Source: Streptomyces ferrugineus (GTDB lineage: Bacteria > Actinomycetota > Actinomycetes > Streptomycetales > Streptomycetaceae). Taken from it: a DNA stretch of 64,000 bases. This document shows, one piece after another, positions 21,328 through 29,104 of the stretch (its first letter is position 1; each line of letters opens with the position of its first letter). Location of the stretch: assembly GCF_015160855.1 (NCBI RefSeq), contig NZ_CP063373.1, forward strand, positions 5,642,001 to 5,706,000, given 5' to 3'. The position numbers and the translations under genes are program-made. The notes below the pieces were generated by a model. It saw nothing but the letters and a program-made list of their open reading frames with translations, searched no databases and was not told where the DNA came from.

Positions 21328-21942
21328 TCAGGCGCCCGCGACGAGGCTCACGCCGAGTGCGATCATCGTCGCGGCGACCAGCCCGTCCAGCACGCGCCAG
21401 GCCACCGGCTTGGCGAGGTGGCGGCTCAGCAGGCGGGCGCCGAAGCCGAGCGCGGCGAACCAGCACAGGCTGGCGAGCGCGGCGCCGAGGCCGAACGTCC
21501 AGCGCATCGGGCCCCGGTCGGCGGCGACCGTGCCGAGCAGGAAGACGGTGTCGAGGTAGACGTGCGGGTTGAGCCAGGTCATCGCGAGGCAGGTCAGCAC
21601 CGCCCGCCGCCGTGACCCCGCGGCGTCGCCCTCCGTCAGCAGGGCGCCGGCCGGCCTGAAGACCCGGCGGGCGGCGAGCGCGCCGTAGCAGAGCAGGAAC
21701 GCCCCGCCGACCCACGCCACCGCGGTCAGCGCCCCGGGCCACGCCACGACCACCGCGCCGACGCCGGCCACGCCCAGGGTGATCAGCAGCGCGTCGGACA
21801 GGGCGCAGATGCCGACGACGGCCAGGACGGCGTCGCGGCGGATCCCCTGACGCAGGACGAAGGCGTTCTGGGCGCCGATGGCGACGATCAGGGAGAGGCC
21901 GGTGCCGAATCCGGCGGCTGCGGTGGTCAAGGCGTTTGTCAT
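21328..21942 (-). CDS. LysE/ArgO-family amino acid exporter
   Basis: A 204-residue membrane protein with about six hydrophobic segments and the LysE-family start GFGTGLSLIVAIGAQNAFVLRQG plus the conserved AMTWLNPHVYLDTVFLLG. LysE and ArgO export basic amino acids such as lysine and arginine. The divergent LysR-type regulator directly upstream is of the LysG/ArgP class that controls such exporters, which strengthens the call. The intergenic 66 bp holds an inverted repeat suited to that regulator. Confidence 0.92.
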   Translation of the reverse strand: MTNALTTAAAGFGTGLSLIVAIGAQNAFVLRQGIRRDAVLAVVGICALSDALLITLGVAGVGAVVVAWPGALTAVAWVGGAFLLCYGALAARRVFRPAGALLTEGDAAGSRRRAVLTCLAMTWLNPHVYLDTVFLLGTVAADRGPMRWTFGLGAALASLCWFAALGFGARLLSRHLAKPVAWRVLDGLVAATMIALGVSLVAGA

Positions 21943-21977
21943 GCCGTTGACGTTAAGGAAGCGATCTCCGCACGTAC

Positions 21978-21995
21978 AGCTAAAGATTCTTAGCT
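21978..21995. promoter_or_regulatory. inverted-repeat operator between lysE-like and lysG-like genes
   Basis: AGCTAA (21978-21983) and TTAGCT (21990-21995) form perfect arms around a 6-nt spacer. A further partial copy, CTTTAGC, ends at 22004. The site lies 14 nt before the regulator start and 36 nt before the exporter start, in the only AT-rich patch of the region. This is the expected position for binding by the LysG/ArgP-type regulator. Inferred from position and symmetry. Confidence 0.55.
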
Positions 21996-22008
21996 ACCTT
22001 TAGCAGAT

Positions 22009-22917
22009 ATGAAGACCGAGCTGACCGAGCTTCCCCTCGACCAGGTGCGGACGCTGCTGGCGGTGGTGGACGAGGGCACCTTCGACGCGGCCGCGGCCGC
22101 GCTGCATGTGACGCCGTCGGCGGTGAGCCAGCGGGTGAAGGCGCTGGAGCAGCGCACGGGGCGGGTGCTGCTGGTGCGCACGAAACCGGTGCGGCCGACC
22201 GAGTCGGGCGAGGTCGTCGTCCGGTTCGCCCGCCAGTTGGCGCGCCTGGAGCGCGATGCGCGGGCCGAGCTCGGCATGAGCGCGGCCGGGGAGCCGACCC
22301 GGGTGTCGGTCGCGGTCAACGCCGACTCGCTGGCGACGTGGTTCCTGACGGCGCTCACGCGCGTACCGGCGGAGCCTCGGCTCTGTTTCGAGCTGCGGCG
22401 GGAGGACGAGAGCCGTACGGCGGTGCTGCTGCGGGAAGGGCAGGTGATGGCCGCGGTGACCTCGTCGCCTGATCCCGTGGCGGGGTGTTCGGTGCGCCTG
22501 CTGGGCCGGATGCGCTATCTGGCCGCGGCGAGCCCGGAGTTCGCCGACCGGCATCTCGACGGGCCGCTGGGGGAGGCGCTCGCACGGGCGCCGGTGATGT
22601 CCTTCGACCGCAGTGACGACCTCCAGGACGGGTTCGTGCGCAGGCTGCGGCGTGGCCGGACCGGCGCGAGTGCCGTACGGCACCACGTCCCCACCTCGGA
22701 GGGGTTCGTGTCGGCCGTGGCGGCCGGACTGGGCTGGGGACTGGTGCCCGAGGCGCAGGCGGAACCGCTCCTGAAGGACGGCCGCCTGGTGCAGCTCGCC
22801 CCGAAGCGGCCGGTCGACGTCCCGCTGTACTGGCAGCAGTGGAAGCTGGACTCACCGGCTCTGGCGGCGGTCACGCAGGCAGTGGCGATCACGGCGGAGG
22901 AAGCACTGCGCCCATGA
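22009..22917 (+). CDS. LysR-family regulator of the ArgP/LysG type
   Basis: A 302-residue regulator. The N-terminal winged helix-turn-helix (DQVRTLLAVVDEGTFDAAAAALHVTPSAVSQRVKALE) is characteristic of the ArgP/LysG group. The effector domain spans about 95-300. These proteins sense basic amino acids and activate the exporter gene. It is divergent from the LysE-type exporter with a shared operator, so exporter induction by excess lysine or arginine is the likely role. The ATG lies very close to the operator and has no good Shine-Dalgarno sequence, so the mRNA may be almost leaderless. Confidence 0.92.
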   Translation: MKTELTELPLDQVRTLLAVVDEGTFDAAAAALHVTPSAVSQRVKALEQRTGRVLLVRTKPVRPTESGEVVVRFARQLARLERDARAELGMSAAGEPTRVSVAVNADSLATWFLTALTRVPAEPRLCFELRREDESRTAVLLREGQVMAAVTSSPDPVAGCSVRLLGRMRYLAAASPEFADRHLDGPLGEALARAPVMSFDRSDDLQDGFVRRLRRGRTGASAVRHHVPTSEGFVSAVAAGLGWGLVPEAQAEPLLKDGRLVQLAPKRPVDVPLYWQQWKLDSPALAAVTQAVAITAEEALRP

Positions 22918-22937
22918 CGTCCCGCGTCCTTGGGACG

Positions 22938-23645
22938 TCAGCCGTGACGCCCCTCCAGTTGCGCGGCGGCGCTGTCCAGCAGCATCTCCAGCGCCGTCGG
23001 ATAGGCGCTGTTCACCATCCGAGTCGCCAGCAGCGGCGCCGCCTCGGCGATCCGGGGATGGGTGCTGCGGGGCAGCCGGGCATACGTCGAGCGCCACATC
23101 TCCTCATCGGCGCGAAGTGAGGCGCTGGGCAGCGCCAGCGACGCCGCGTCCAGCGCCGCGAAGGCCAGCGTCTGGTCGATGAAGGCGTGGTAGATGCGCA
23201 CGGTGTCCGGCAGCGGGAACCCGGCTCTGCGCAGGAGGTCCAGGACGGCCTCGTCGGCGGCGAGTTCGTTCGCGCGGCCGGTGACCCGGTTCGTGGTCAG
23301 CAGGGCGGCCTGCGGATGGGCGACGTAGGCGGCGTGGATGCGCAGCCCGACGGCGCGCAGGTCCTCACGCCACTCCCCCGTCGGCTCCCAGCCTTCCAGC
23401 GCCTGGCCGATGAGGGCGTCGCCGATCGCGAGGGTCAGATCGTCCATGCCGCGGAAGTAGCGGTACAGCGTGCTCGGGTCGGCGTCCAGGGCCAGCCCGA
23501 GGCGACGGGCGGTGAGACCGGCGCTGCCGTGTTCGCGCAGCATGCGCAGCGCCGTGTCGACGATCAGCCGCTCCGACAGCACCGTGCCGCTCTTGGTGGG
23601 GCGACGCCGCCGCCGCTTCTCTTCCGGTACGACCGGTTTCGGCAT
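22938..23645 (-). CDS. TetR-family regulator
   Basis: A 235-residue regulator with a basic N-terminal extension (EEKRRRRRPTKSG) and a TetR helix-turn-helix (VDTALRMLREHGSAGLTARRLGLALDADPSTLYRYFRGMDDL). The C-terminal ligand domain includes a TetR_C-type region ending TALEMLLDSAAAQLEGRHG. AGGAGGGAG lies before the ATG at 23645. It is divergent from the saccharopine-dehydrogenase-like gene, which is its most likely target. The ligand is unknown. Confidence 0.88.
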   Translation of the reverse strand: MPKPVVPEEKRRRRRPTKSGTVLSERLIVDTALRMLREHGSAGLTARRLGLALDADPSTLYRYFRGMDDLTLAIGDALIGQALEGWEPTGEWREDLRAVGLRIHAAYVAHPQAALLTTNRVTGRANELAADEAVLDLLRRAGFPLPDTVRIYHAFIDQTLAFAALDAASLALPSASLRADEEMWRSTYARLPRSTHPRIAEAAPLLATRMVNSAYPTALEMLLDSAAAQLEGRHG

Positions 23646-23762
23646 CGCCGTCTCCCTCCTTATGCCAACGGCATTGACCTTAACCGAGTGGGCGGCGTTG
23701 TATTCCAGGCGGGGCCCCACCACGTCGTAGACCTTCAGCACTTCAGTCGAGGGAGTCTTGTC

Positions 23763-24980
23763 ATGCGTGTACTGCTCGTGGGAGCCGGCGGGGTGGGTAC
23801 CGCCATCACCCGGATCGCGGCCCGGCGTCCGTTCTTCGAGGCGATGGTGGTCGCCGACCACGACCCCGCCCGCGCCGAGGCGGCCGTGACCGCCCTCGCC
23901 GACGATGCCCGCTTCCGTGCCGAGCGGGTGGACGCGGGCGACGAGGCGGCGGTCGCCGCGCTGCTGCGGCGGCACGCCTGCGACGTGCTCCTCAACGCCA
24001 CCGACCCGCGGTTCGTGATGCCGCTGTTCCGGGCCGCGCGCACGGCCGGTGCCACGTATGTCGACATGGCGATGTCGCTGTCGCGGCCGCATCCGGAGCG
24101 GCCGTACGAGGAGTGCGGGGTCAAGCTGGGCGACGCCCAGTTCGAGCAGGCGGCCGACTGGGCGAGGGCGGGCGCGCTGGCGCTGGTCGGCATGGGTGTG
24201 GAGCCGGGGCTGTCCGACGTGTTCGCCCGGTACGCGGCCGACGAGCTGTTCGACGAGATCGAGGAGATCGGCGTCCGCGACGGCGCGAACCTCACCGTCG
24301 ACGGCTACGACTTCGCGCCGTCGTTCAGCATCTGGACCACGATCGAGGAGTGCCTCAACCCGCCGGTGGTCTACGAGGACGGCCGCGGCTGGTTCACCAC
24401 CGAGCCGTTCAGCGAGCCCGAGGTGTTCGACTTCCCCGAGGGCATCGGGCCGGTCGAGTGCGTGAACGTGGAGCACGAGGAGGTGCTGCTGGTGCCGCGC
24501 TGGGTCGACGCGCGGCGGGTGACCTTCAAGTACGGCCTGGGCGAGGAGTTCATCGACACGCTGAAGACGCTGCACCTGCTGGGTCTGGACCGCACCGAGC
24601 CGGTGACCGTGCCGGGCGCCGACGGGCCGGTGCGGGTCTCGCCCCGGGACGTGGTCGCCGCCTGTCTGCCGGATCCGGCGACGCTGGGCGAGCGGATGCA
24701 CGGCAAGACCTGCGCGGGCACCTGGGTACGGGGCGTCAAGGACGGCCGGCCGCGCGAGGTGTACCTGTACCACGTGGTCGACAACCAATGGTCCATGAAG
24801 GAGTACGGCAGCCAGGCCGTGGTGTGGCAGACCGCCGTCAACCCGGTCGTCGCCCTCGAACTCCTCGCCACCGGCGCCTGGTCGGGCGCGGGCGTGCTCG
24901 GTCCTGAGGCCTTCCCCGCCCGCCCCTTCCTGGATCTGCTGACGGCGTACGGCTCCCCTTGGGGCATGCGCGAAGAGTGA
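23763..24980 (+). CDS. saccharopine dehydrogenase family oxidoreductase
   Basis: A 405-residue protein with an N-terminal NAD(P)-binding motif MRVLLVGAGGVGTAITRIAARR. The catalytic and C-terminal portions are typical of saccharopine dehydrogenase / lysine-6-dehydrogenase-like proteins (LVGMGVEPGLSDVFARYAADELF, PVECVNVEHEEVLLVPRW). In other bacteria such enzymes act in lysine or polyamine (carboxyspermidine) metabolism; the substrate here is not evident. GAGGGAG precedes the ATG at 23763. Its divergent TetR gene suggests inducible expression. Proximity to the LysE/LysG pair hints at basic amino acid catabolism, which is inference only. Confidence 0.82.
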   Translation: MRVLLVGAGGVGTAITRIAARRPFFEAMVVADHDPARAEAAVTALADDARFRAERVDAGDEAAVAALLRRHACDVLLNATDPRFVMPLFRAARTAGATYVDMAMSLSRPHPERPYEECGVKLGDAQFEQAADWARAGALALVGMGVEPGLSDVFARYAADELFDEIEEIGVRDGANLTVDGYDFAPSFSIWTTIEECLNPPVVYEDGRGWFTTEPFSEPEVFDFPEGIGPVECVNVEHEEVLLVPRWVDARRVTFKYGLGEEFIDTLKTLHLLGLDRTEPVTVPGADGPVRVSPRDVVAACLPDPATLGERMHGKTCAGTWVRGVKDGRPREVYLYHVVDNQWSMKEYGSQAVVWQTAVNPVVALELLATGAWSGAGVLGPEAFPARPFLDLLTAYGSPWGMREE

Positions 24981-25085
24981 CCTGATTCGGCTGTGTCCAA
25001 CGGGGTTTCACTCATGCATCGACAGGCGACCCGAAAACGAGTAGGCATCCACCGAGGGCACGTACGACGATCGCAGGTGACTTTG

Positions 25086-25319
25086 ATGGACGACTGGCGA
25101 GACCACGCCGCCTGCCGCCATGAGGACCCCGACCTCTTCTACCCGATCGGCACGTCCGGACCGACCGTGTTGCAGACGGAGCAGGCGAAGGCCGTCTGCC
25201 GGCGCTGCTCGGTCCGCGAGCAGTGTCTGCGCTGGGCGCTGGACATGGACCAGTTCATCGGGATCTGGGGCGGCACGAGCGAGGCCGAGCGACGGGCGCT
25301 GCGGCAGCGGGCCGGATGA
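25086..25319 (+). CDS. WhiB-like [4Fe-4S] regulator
   Basis: A 77-residue WhiB-like protein. Four conserved cysteines (Cys10, Cys38, Cys41, Cys47; spacing C-x27-C-x2-C-x5-C) ligate a 4Fe-4S cluster. The GIWGG turn (59-63) follows, then a basic tail ERRALRQRAG for DNA binding. Wbl proteins act with the principal sigma factor region 4 in actinobacterial development and redox response. ATG at 25086 with AGGTGA upstream. The 105 bp before it contain no obvious consensus promoter other than a TAGGCAT-like -10. Which Wbl paralogue it is cannot be settled from this sequence alone. Confidence 0.93.
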   Translation: MDDWRDHAACRHEDPDLFYPIGTSGPTVLQTEQAKAVCRRCSVREQCLRWALDMDQFIGIWGGTSEAERRALRQRAG

Positions 25320-25357
25320 CCGGCGGCTCGTCGGCACGGGCGTAGCGTCCGCGCGGC

Positions 25358-27181
25358 TCAGTCGGGCGCCTCGGCCGCCGGCAGTCGCAGCGTGAACACG
25401 GATCCGGCGCCTGGCTCGCTCGCCGCGTCGACCGTCCCCCCGTGCGCGGCGACCAGGTGCCGGACGATCGGCAGGCCCAGCCCACTGCCGCCGGTACGCC
25501 GACTGCGGGACTTCTCCGCGCGCCAGAACCGGTCGAAGACGTAGGGCAGGTCCTCGGCGTCGATTCCGGTCCCCGTGTCGGTGACGTCGAGGACGACGAA
25601 GTCGCCGTCGCGCTGGGCGGTGAGGGTGACGGTGCCGTCGGCCGGTGTGTGACGCAGGGCGTTGGAGACGAGGTTGCCGAGTGCCTGGCGCATGCGGACC
25701 GGATCCGCGTCCAGCCAGGGCGTGCCGTCGGCCGTGGTGCGCAGGGTGACGCCGGCGGTGTCGGCGGCGACCCGGTGGGCGGCGGCGACCTGGCCGAGGA
25801 GGTCGTCGGCGCGCACGGGCTCACGGTGCAGGCGCAGGGTGCCGGCGTCGGCGGCGGCGAGGTCCTGGAGATCGTCGATGACGCGCTGCAGGACGAGCGC
25901 CTCCTCGTGCAGGGAGGCGAGCAGGGCGGGGGCGGGGGCGACGACGCCGTCGCGGGTGACTTCCAGCCAGCCGCGGATGTTGGTCAGCGGGCTGCGCAGT
26001 TCATGGGCGATATCGCTGACCATGGCCTTGCGCTGGGCCTCCAACCGCTCGCGCCGCTCGGTGAGTTCGTTGAACGCCGCGGCGAGGATGCCGGTCTCGT
26101 CGCGGGTGGTGACGGGGACGCGCACATGCAGCTCGGGCGGCTGCTGGGCCGCCTCGGTCAGCGCCCGCAGCGGCCGGACCAGCCGGGTGGCGACCACGGC
26201 GGTCACGGCCACGGTGACGGCCAGTACGAGGCCGGCGGCACCGACGACCTTGGCCTTGTTGGCCGGGGACATGTCGAACCGTACGGCCGTCGTGTCCCCG
26301 CCGCCCAGGAACAGCTCGGCGACGGGGGCCACGTACGGGTCGAGCTGGGCGCGGCGGGCGGCGTCGGCGCAGCTCTCCGCCTTCCGCAGGGACTCCGGGT
26401 CCCCGGGGCGACCGACCTTGCCCATGAGGTACCGCGTGCCGATGCGGCGCTCGTTGATGTCGACGGCGACGAACAGGTCCCGGCCGGCGCTCACGCCGTT
26501 TCGTTCCAGGCAGTCCCAGGACCGTTCCGTGAGTTCGGACAGAGCCTTCTTCTCGGTGGGCGTCGGAGTGTTGAGCCTGCCGTCGGCGCACTCGTCGGGT
26601 ACGTAGCCGGCCGCGACGGCCCCCTTCTCGTCGCTGAGGACGGGGCGTCCGCTCGGCGTCCTCAGCACGGTGGTCTCGTAGCCGTTGCGGGCGTAGCACT
26701 GCTGCCTGGCCGTGGCGAGCTCGTCCAGTCGGACCCGCTCCCCGGCCGGCAGCAGATAGGGCCCCACCACGCGGGGGTCGAGCCCGCTGCGCTGCGCCCC
26801 GCGCTCCGTGTAGGTGTCGGTGCGCAGCGGGTCGATGGTGGCGGCGGCGCGTGGCGGCAGGGAGGTGCCGGGCGGTGCGGAGTCGGCGATGGTCCGGCGG
26901 TCCGGGGTGGTCAGCGCGATACGGCGCCCGGTCCGCGCGGACAGCGCACGCACCGTCTCCTCGACGCCTCTCCAGTCCGGGTGGGTCGCGGCGTATCCGC
27001 TGAGCCGGGCCAGGACGTCCATGTCCTCCGCGAGGACCTGTCCCTGCTCCTCGCGCAGCGCCCGAGTGGTGGTCTCCACCGCCAGCCAGGCCGTCGCCGC
27101 CACCGAGCACACGGCGATCAGCACCGTCGCGATCAACAGCCGGACCAGGAGGCGCTTGCGCACCGGGATGCGCGCGGTCAC
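25358..27181 (-). CDS. sensor histidine kinase with large extracellular domain
   Basis: A protein of about 607 residues. TM1 (LLIATVLIAVCSVAATAWLAV) is near the N-terminus. An extracellular region of roughly 260 residues contains four cysteines (QQCYARNG, PDECADG, SWDCLERNG, ESCADAA) that could form disulfides. TM2 (VVGAAGLVLAVTVAVTAVVA) leads to a HAMP domain, HisKA (VSDIAHELRSPLTNIRGW) and HATPase_c with NALRHTP, DTGTGID and GGSGLGLPIVRH. Orthodox architecture for an envelope-sensing kinase. The GTG start overlaps the response-regulator stop (GTGA). The L,D-transpeptidase encoded just upstream suggests a cell-wall signal. Confidence 0.93.
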   Translation of the reverse strand: MTARIPVRKRLLVRLLIATVLIAVCSVAATAWLAVETTTRALREEQGQVLAEDMDVLARLSGYAATHPDWRGVEETVRALSARTGRRIALTTPDRRTIADSAPPGTSLPPRAAATIDPLRTDTYTERGAQRSGLDPRVVGPYLLPAGERVRLDELATARQQCYARNGYETTVLRTPSGRPVLSDEKGAVAAGYVPDECADGRLNTPTPTEKKALSELTERSWDCLERNGVSAGRDLFVAVDINERRIGTRYLMGKVGRPGDPESLRKAESCADAARRAQLDPYVAPVAELFLGGGDTTAVRFDMSPANKAKVVGAAGLVLAVTVAVTAVVATRLVRPLRALTEAAQQPPELHVRVPVTTRDETGILAAAFNELTERRERLEAQRKAMVSDIAHELRSPLTNIRGWLEVTRDGVVAPAPALLASLHEEALVLQRVIDDLQDLAAADAGTLRLHREPVRADDLLGQVAAAHRVAADTAGVTLRTTADGTPWLDADPVRMRQALGNLVSNALRHTPADGTVTLTAQRDGDFVVLDVTDTGTGIDAEDLPYVFDRFWRAEKSRSRRTGGSGLGLPIVRHLVAAHGGTVDAASEPGAGSVFTLRLPAAEAPD

Positions 27182-27882
27182 GCACGGCCCCCGCTGAGCT
27201 TGTAGCCGACGCCGAACACCGTCAGCAGCCGCACCGGCCTGCGCGGGTCGGCCTCGATCTTCTTGCGCAGGTTCATGATGTGGACGTCGACGGCCCGTTC
27301 GGTGGAGGCCCGGTCGGTGCCCCGGGTGCACTCCAGCAACTGCCGCCGGGAGAAGACGCGTTCGGGTTCGGCCGTCATGGCGAGGAGGATCTCGAACTCG
27401 GCCGGCGTGCACTCCACCGCCGCCCCGTCGCATCGCACCTCGTGCCGTACGGGGTCGACGGCGAGGCCCGCCGCGCGGACCACGGGATCCTCCCGCCGGC
27501 CGGCGGCACGTCCGCTGCGCCGCAGCACCGTGCGGATGCGGGCCATCAGCTCCCGCGGGCTGTACGGCTTGGTCATGTAGTCGTCGGCGCCGAGTTCGAG
27601 GCCGAGCAGTACGTCGTCCTCCGCCGACCGGGCCGTCAGCATCAGCACGGGGAGGTCCGGATCGTCGGGGTTCCGGCGCAGCACCCGGCACACCCCGAAG
27701 CCGTCGATCACCGGCAGCATCAGGTCCAGCACGACCAGGTCGGGCCGTCGCCGCCGGACCGCGTCGAGGGCGGCCGGCCCGTCGTGCACCACGGTGGCGG
27801 TGTGGCCCTCCGCCAGCAGGGAGCGTCGTATCAGTTCGGCCTGCATCTCGTCGTCCTCGGCGACCAGCACATGTGCGCACAC
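27178..27882 (-). CDS. OmpR/PhoB-family response regulator
   Basis: A 234-residue regulator. The receiver domain has acidic residues Asp10-Asp11, phosphoacceptor Asp53 (LVVLDLMLP) and Lys105 (YMTKPYSP). The C-terminal winged-helix DNA-binding domain includes TPAEFEILLAMTAEPERVFSRRQLLE and VDVHIMNLRKKIE. I chose the GTG at 27882, which has AGGA about 8 nt before it. It overlaps the kinase gene by four bases and follows the L,D-transpeptidase gene by 29 bp, so the three probably form one transcript. Confidence 0.93.
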   Translation of the reverse strand: MCAHVLVAEDDEMQAELIRRSLLAEGHTATVVHDGPAALDAVRRRRPDLVVLDLMLPVIDGFGVCRVLRRNPDDPDLPVLMLTARSAEDDVLLGLELGADDYMTKPYSPRELMARIRTVLRRSGRAAGRREDPVVRAAGLAVDPVRHEVRCDGAAVECTPAEFEILLAMTAEPERVFSRRQLLECTRGTDRASTERAVDVHIMNLRKKIEADPRRPVRLLTVFGVGYKLSGGRA

Positions 27883-27911
27883 GCGGCGGATCCTAAGCGG
27901 TCCGGGGGATT

Positions 27912-28652
27912 TCAGCGGGCCAGTGACTTGGCGTCGCCCATGACGACGACGGGATGCCGGTCGGGGTCCAGCGCCCGCAGCAGCTCCCTCATGTGCTCCC
28001 GCGCGATGCTGACGCAGCCCTGTGTCGGGCCGTCGTGGTCGACGTGCAGCCATATGCCGCCGCCGCGGCCCGCGCCGAGCGGGCGGGTCCAGTCCAGGGG
28101 TGAAGTGCCGGGCCGGCGGTTGTAGTTGATGGCGATCACGTAGTCGAAGGAGCCGGCGAGCGGCTCGCCCTCGAAGCCGGTGCCGGTGGCCGTGAACCCG
28201 ACGCCGTGGTCGTAGGGCAGCCTGGTCCCGGGGTCGCGGAGCAGGCCCCCGGCGTCGGTGAGGGTGAAGACGCCGACGGGTGAGCGCAGATCGCCGGCGC
28301 GGTGGTGGTCGGTCCAGCCGCGCAGGGCGTTGTGGGCGGGCCAGCTCGCGCCGGCCTCCCAGCCGATGTCGCTGCGCTCGTACAGGACGACCGTCGACTG
28401 CGAGGAGTTCCTGCCGCGTCCGGTCACGACGACGGCCTGACGTGCCTCGGCGGGCACCTTCGCCCAGGTCTTCGGGCCCAGTCCGGGCAGTTGCTGCGGG
28501 GCCACCTCCAGGGCGACGTCGGGCAGGGGCGTGGCGGCCGCGGGCCTGGTGGCGGTGGGCCGGCTGTCCGGCGTCGCCGCGTCACCGCCGCCGCAGCCGG
28601 TCAGCAGCAGGGAGGCGGCCAGCAGTGCGACACGGGGCTTGTGCGTGATCAT
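27912..28652 (-). CDS. L,D-transpeptidase-like lipoprotein
   Basis: A 246-residue protein with a lipoprotein signal (VALLAASLLLTGCGGG, lipid Cys near residue 19). It has a YkuD-type L,D-transpeptidase catalytic segment with His203 and Cys213 in IWLHVDHDGPTQGCVSI. Such enzymes act on peptidoglycan stem peptides outside the membrane, making 3-3 crosslinks or attaching proteins. The fold spacing is slightly unusual, resembling the Streptomyces 'L,D-transpeptidase family' secreted proteins rather than LdtMt-type enzymes with Ig domains. ATG at 28652. It lies first in a probable operon with the two-component system. Confidence 0.82.
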   Translation of the reverse strand: MITHKPRVALLAASLLLTGCGGGDAATPDSRPTATRPAAATPLPDVALEVAPQQLPGLGPKTWAKVPAEARQAVVVTGRGRNSSQSTVVLYERSDIGWEAGASWPAHNALRGWTDHHRAGDLRSPVGVFTLTDAGGLLRDPGTRLPYDHGVGFTATGTGFEGEPLAGSFDYVIAINYNRRPGTSPLDWTRPLGAGRGGGIWLHVDHDGPTQGCVSIAREHMRELLRALDPDRHPVVVMGDAKSLAR

Positions 28653-28731
28653 GAGTCGACCTTGGCCGACACTTGTGAGGAACTCGTCAGGTCCGGCGGG
28701 TCGTCGTCCGCCGCCCGAGAAAGGTCCGGCC

Positions 28732-29082
28732 ATGAGTGTTCGCATCCGTCGTGTCTATGAGACGCCCGAGCCCGAGGACGGCGTTCGCGTCCTGGTCGAC
28801 CGGCTGTGGCCGCGCGGTCTGTCGAAGGACGCCGCCCGGGTGGACGAGTGGCCGAAGGGACTCACCCCGTCGACCGAGCTGCGCCGCTGGTACCACGCGG
28901 ACGAGAGGTCGTACGACGAGTTCGCGCGCCGCTACGAGGCGGAGCTGGCCGAACCCGAGGCGGCGGAGCTCCTGGAGCGGGTACGGGCGTGGGCGGCCAA
29001 GGGTGACGTGACGCTGCTGACCTCCTCCAAGACCCCCGAACAGAGCCACGCCGCGGTGCTGGCCCGCCTCCTTGGGGAGTGA
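28732..29082 (+). CDS. DUF488 family protein
   Basis: A 116-residue protein with the family signature VRVLVDRLWPRGLSKDAARVDEW and ELRRWYHADE, ending DVTLLTSSKTPEQSHAAVL. DUF488 proteins are small, widespread and of uncertain function. The conserved Arg- and Trp-rich pocket suggests a small-molecule or nucleic-acid ligand. AAAGG lies 7 nt before the ATG at 28732. It is divergent from the L,D-transpeptidase gene across 79 bp. Confidence 0.88.
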   Translation: MSVRIRRVYETPEPEDGVRVLVDRLWPRGLSKDAARVDEWPKGLTPSTELRRWYHADERSYDEFARRYEAELAEPEAAELLERVRAWAAKGDVTLLTSSKTPEQSHAAVLARLLGE

Positions 29083-29104
29083 GGAGACGGGCCGGCCGGC
29101 GCGT

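Noticed and set aside
23646..24788. Upstream extension of the TetR frame on the minus strand
   Set aside because: It is antisense to the saccharopine-dehydrogenase-like gene; the normal TetR start with a good Shine-Dalgarno is at 23645.
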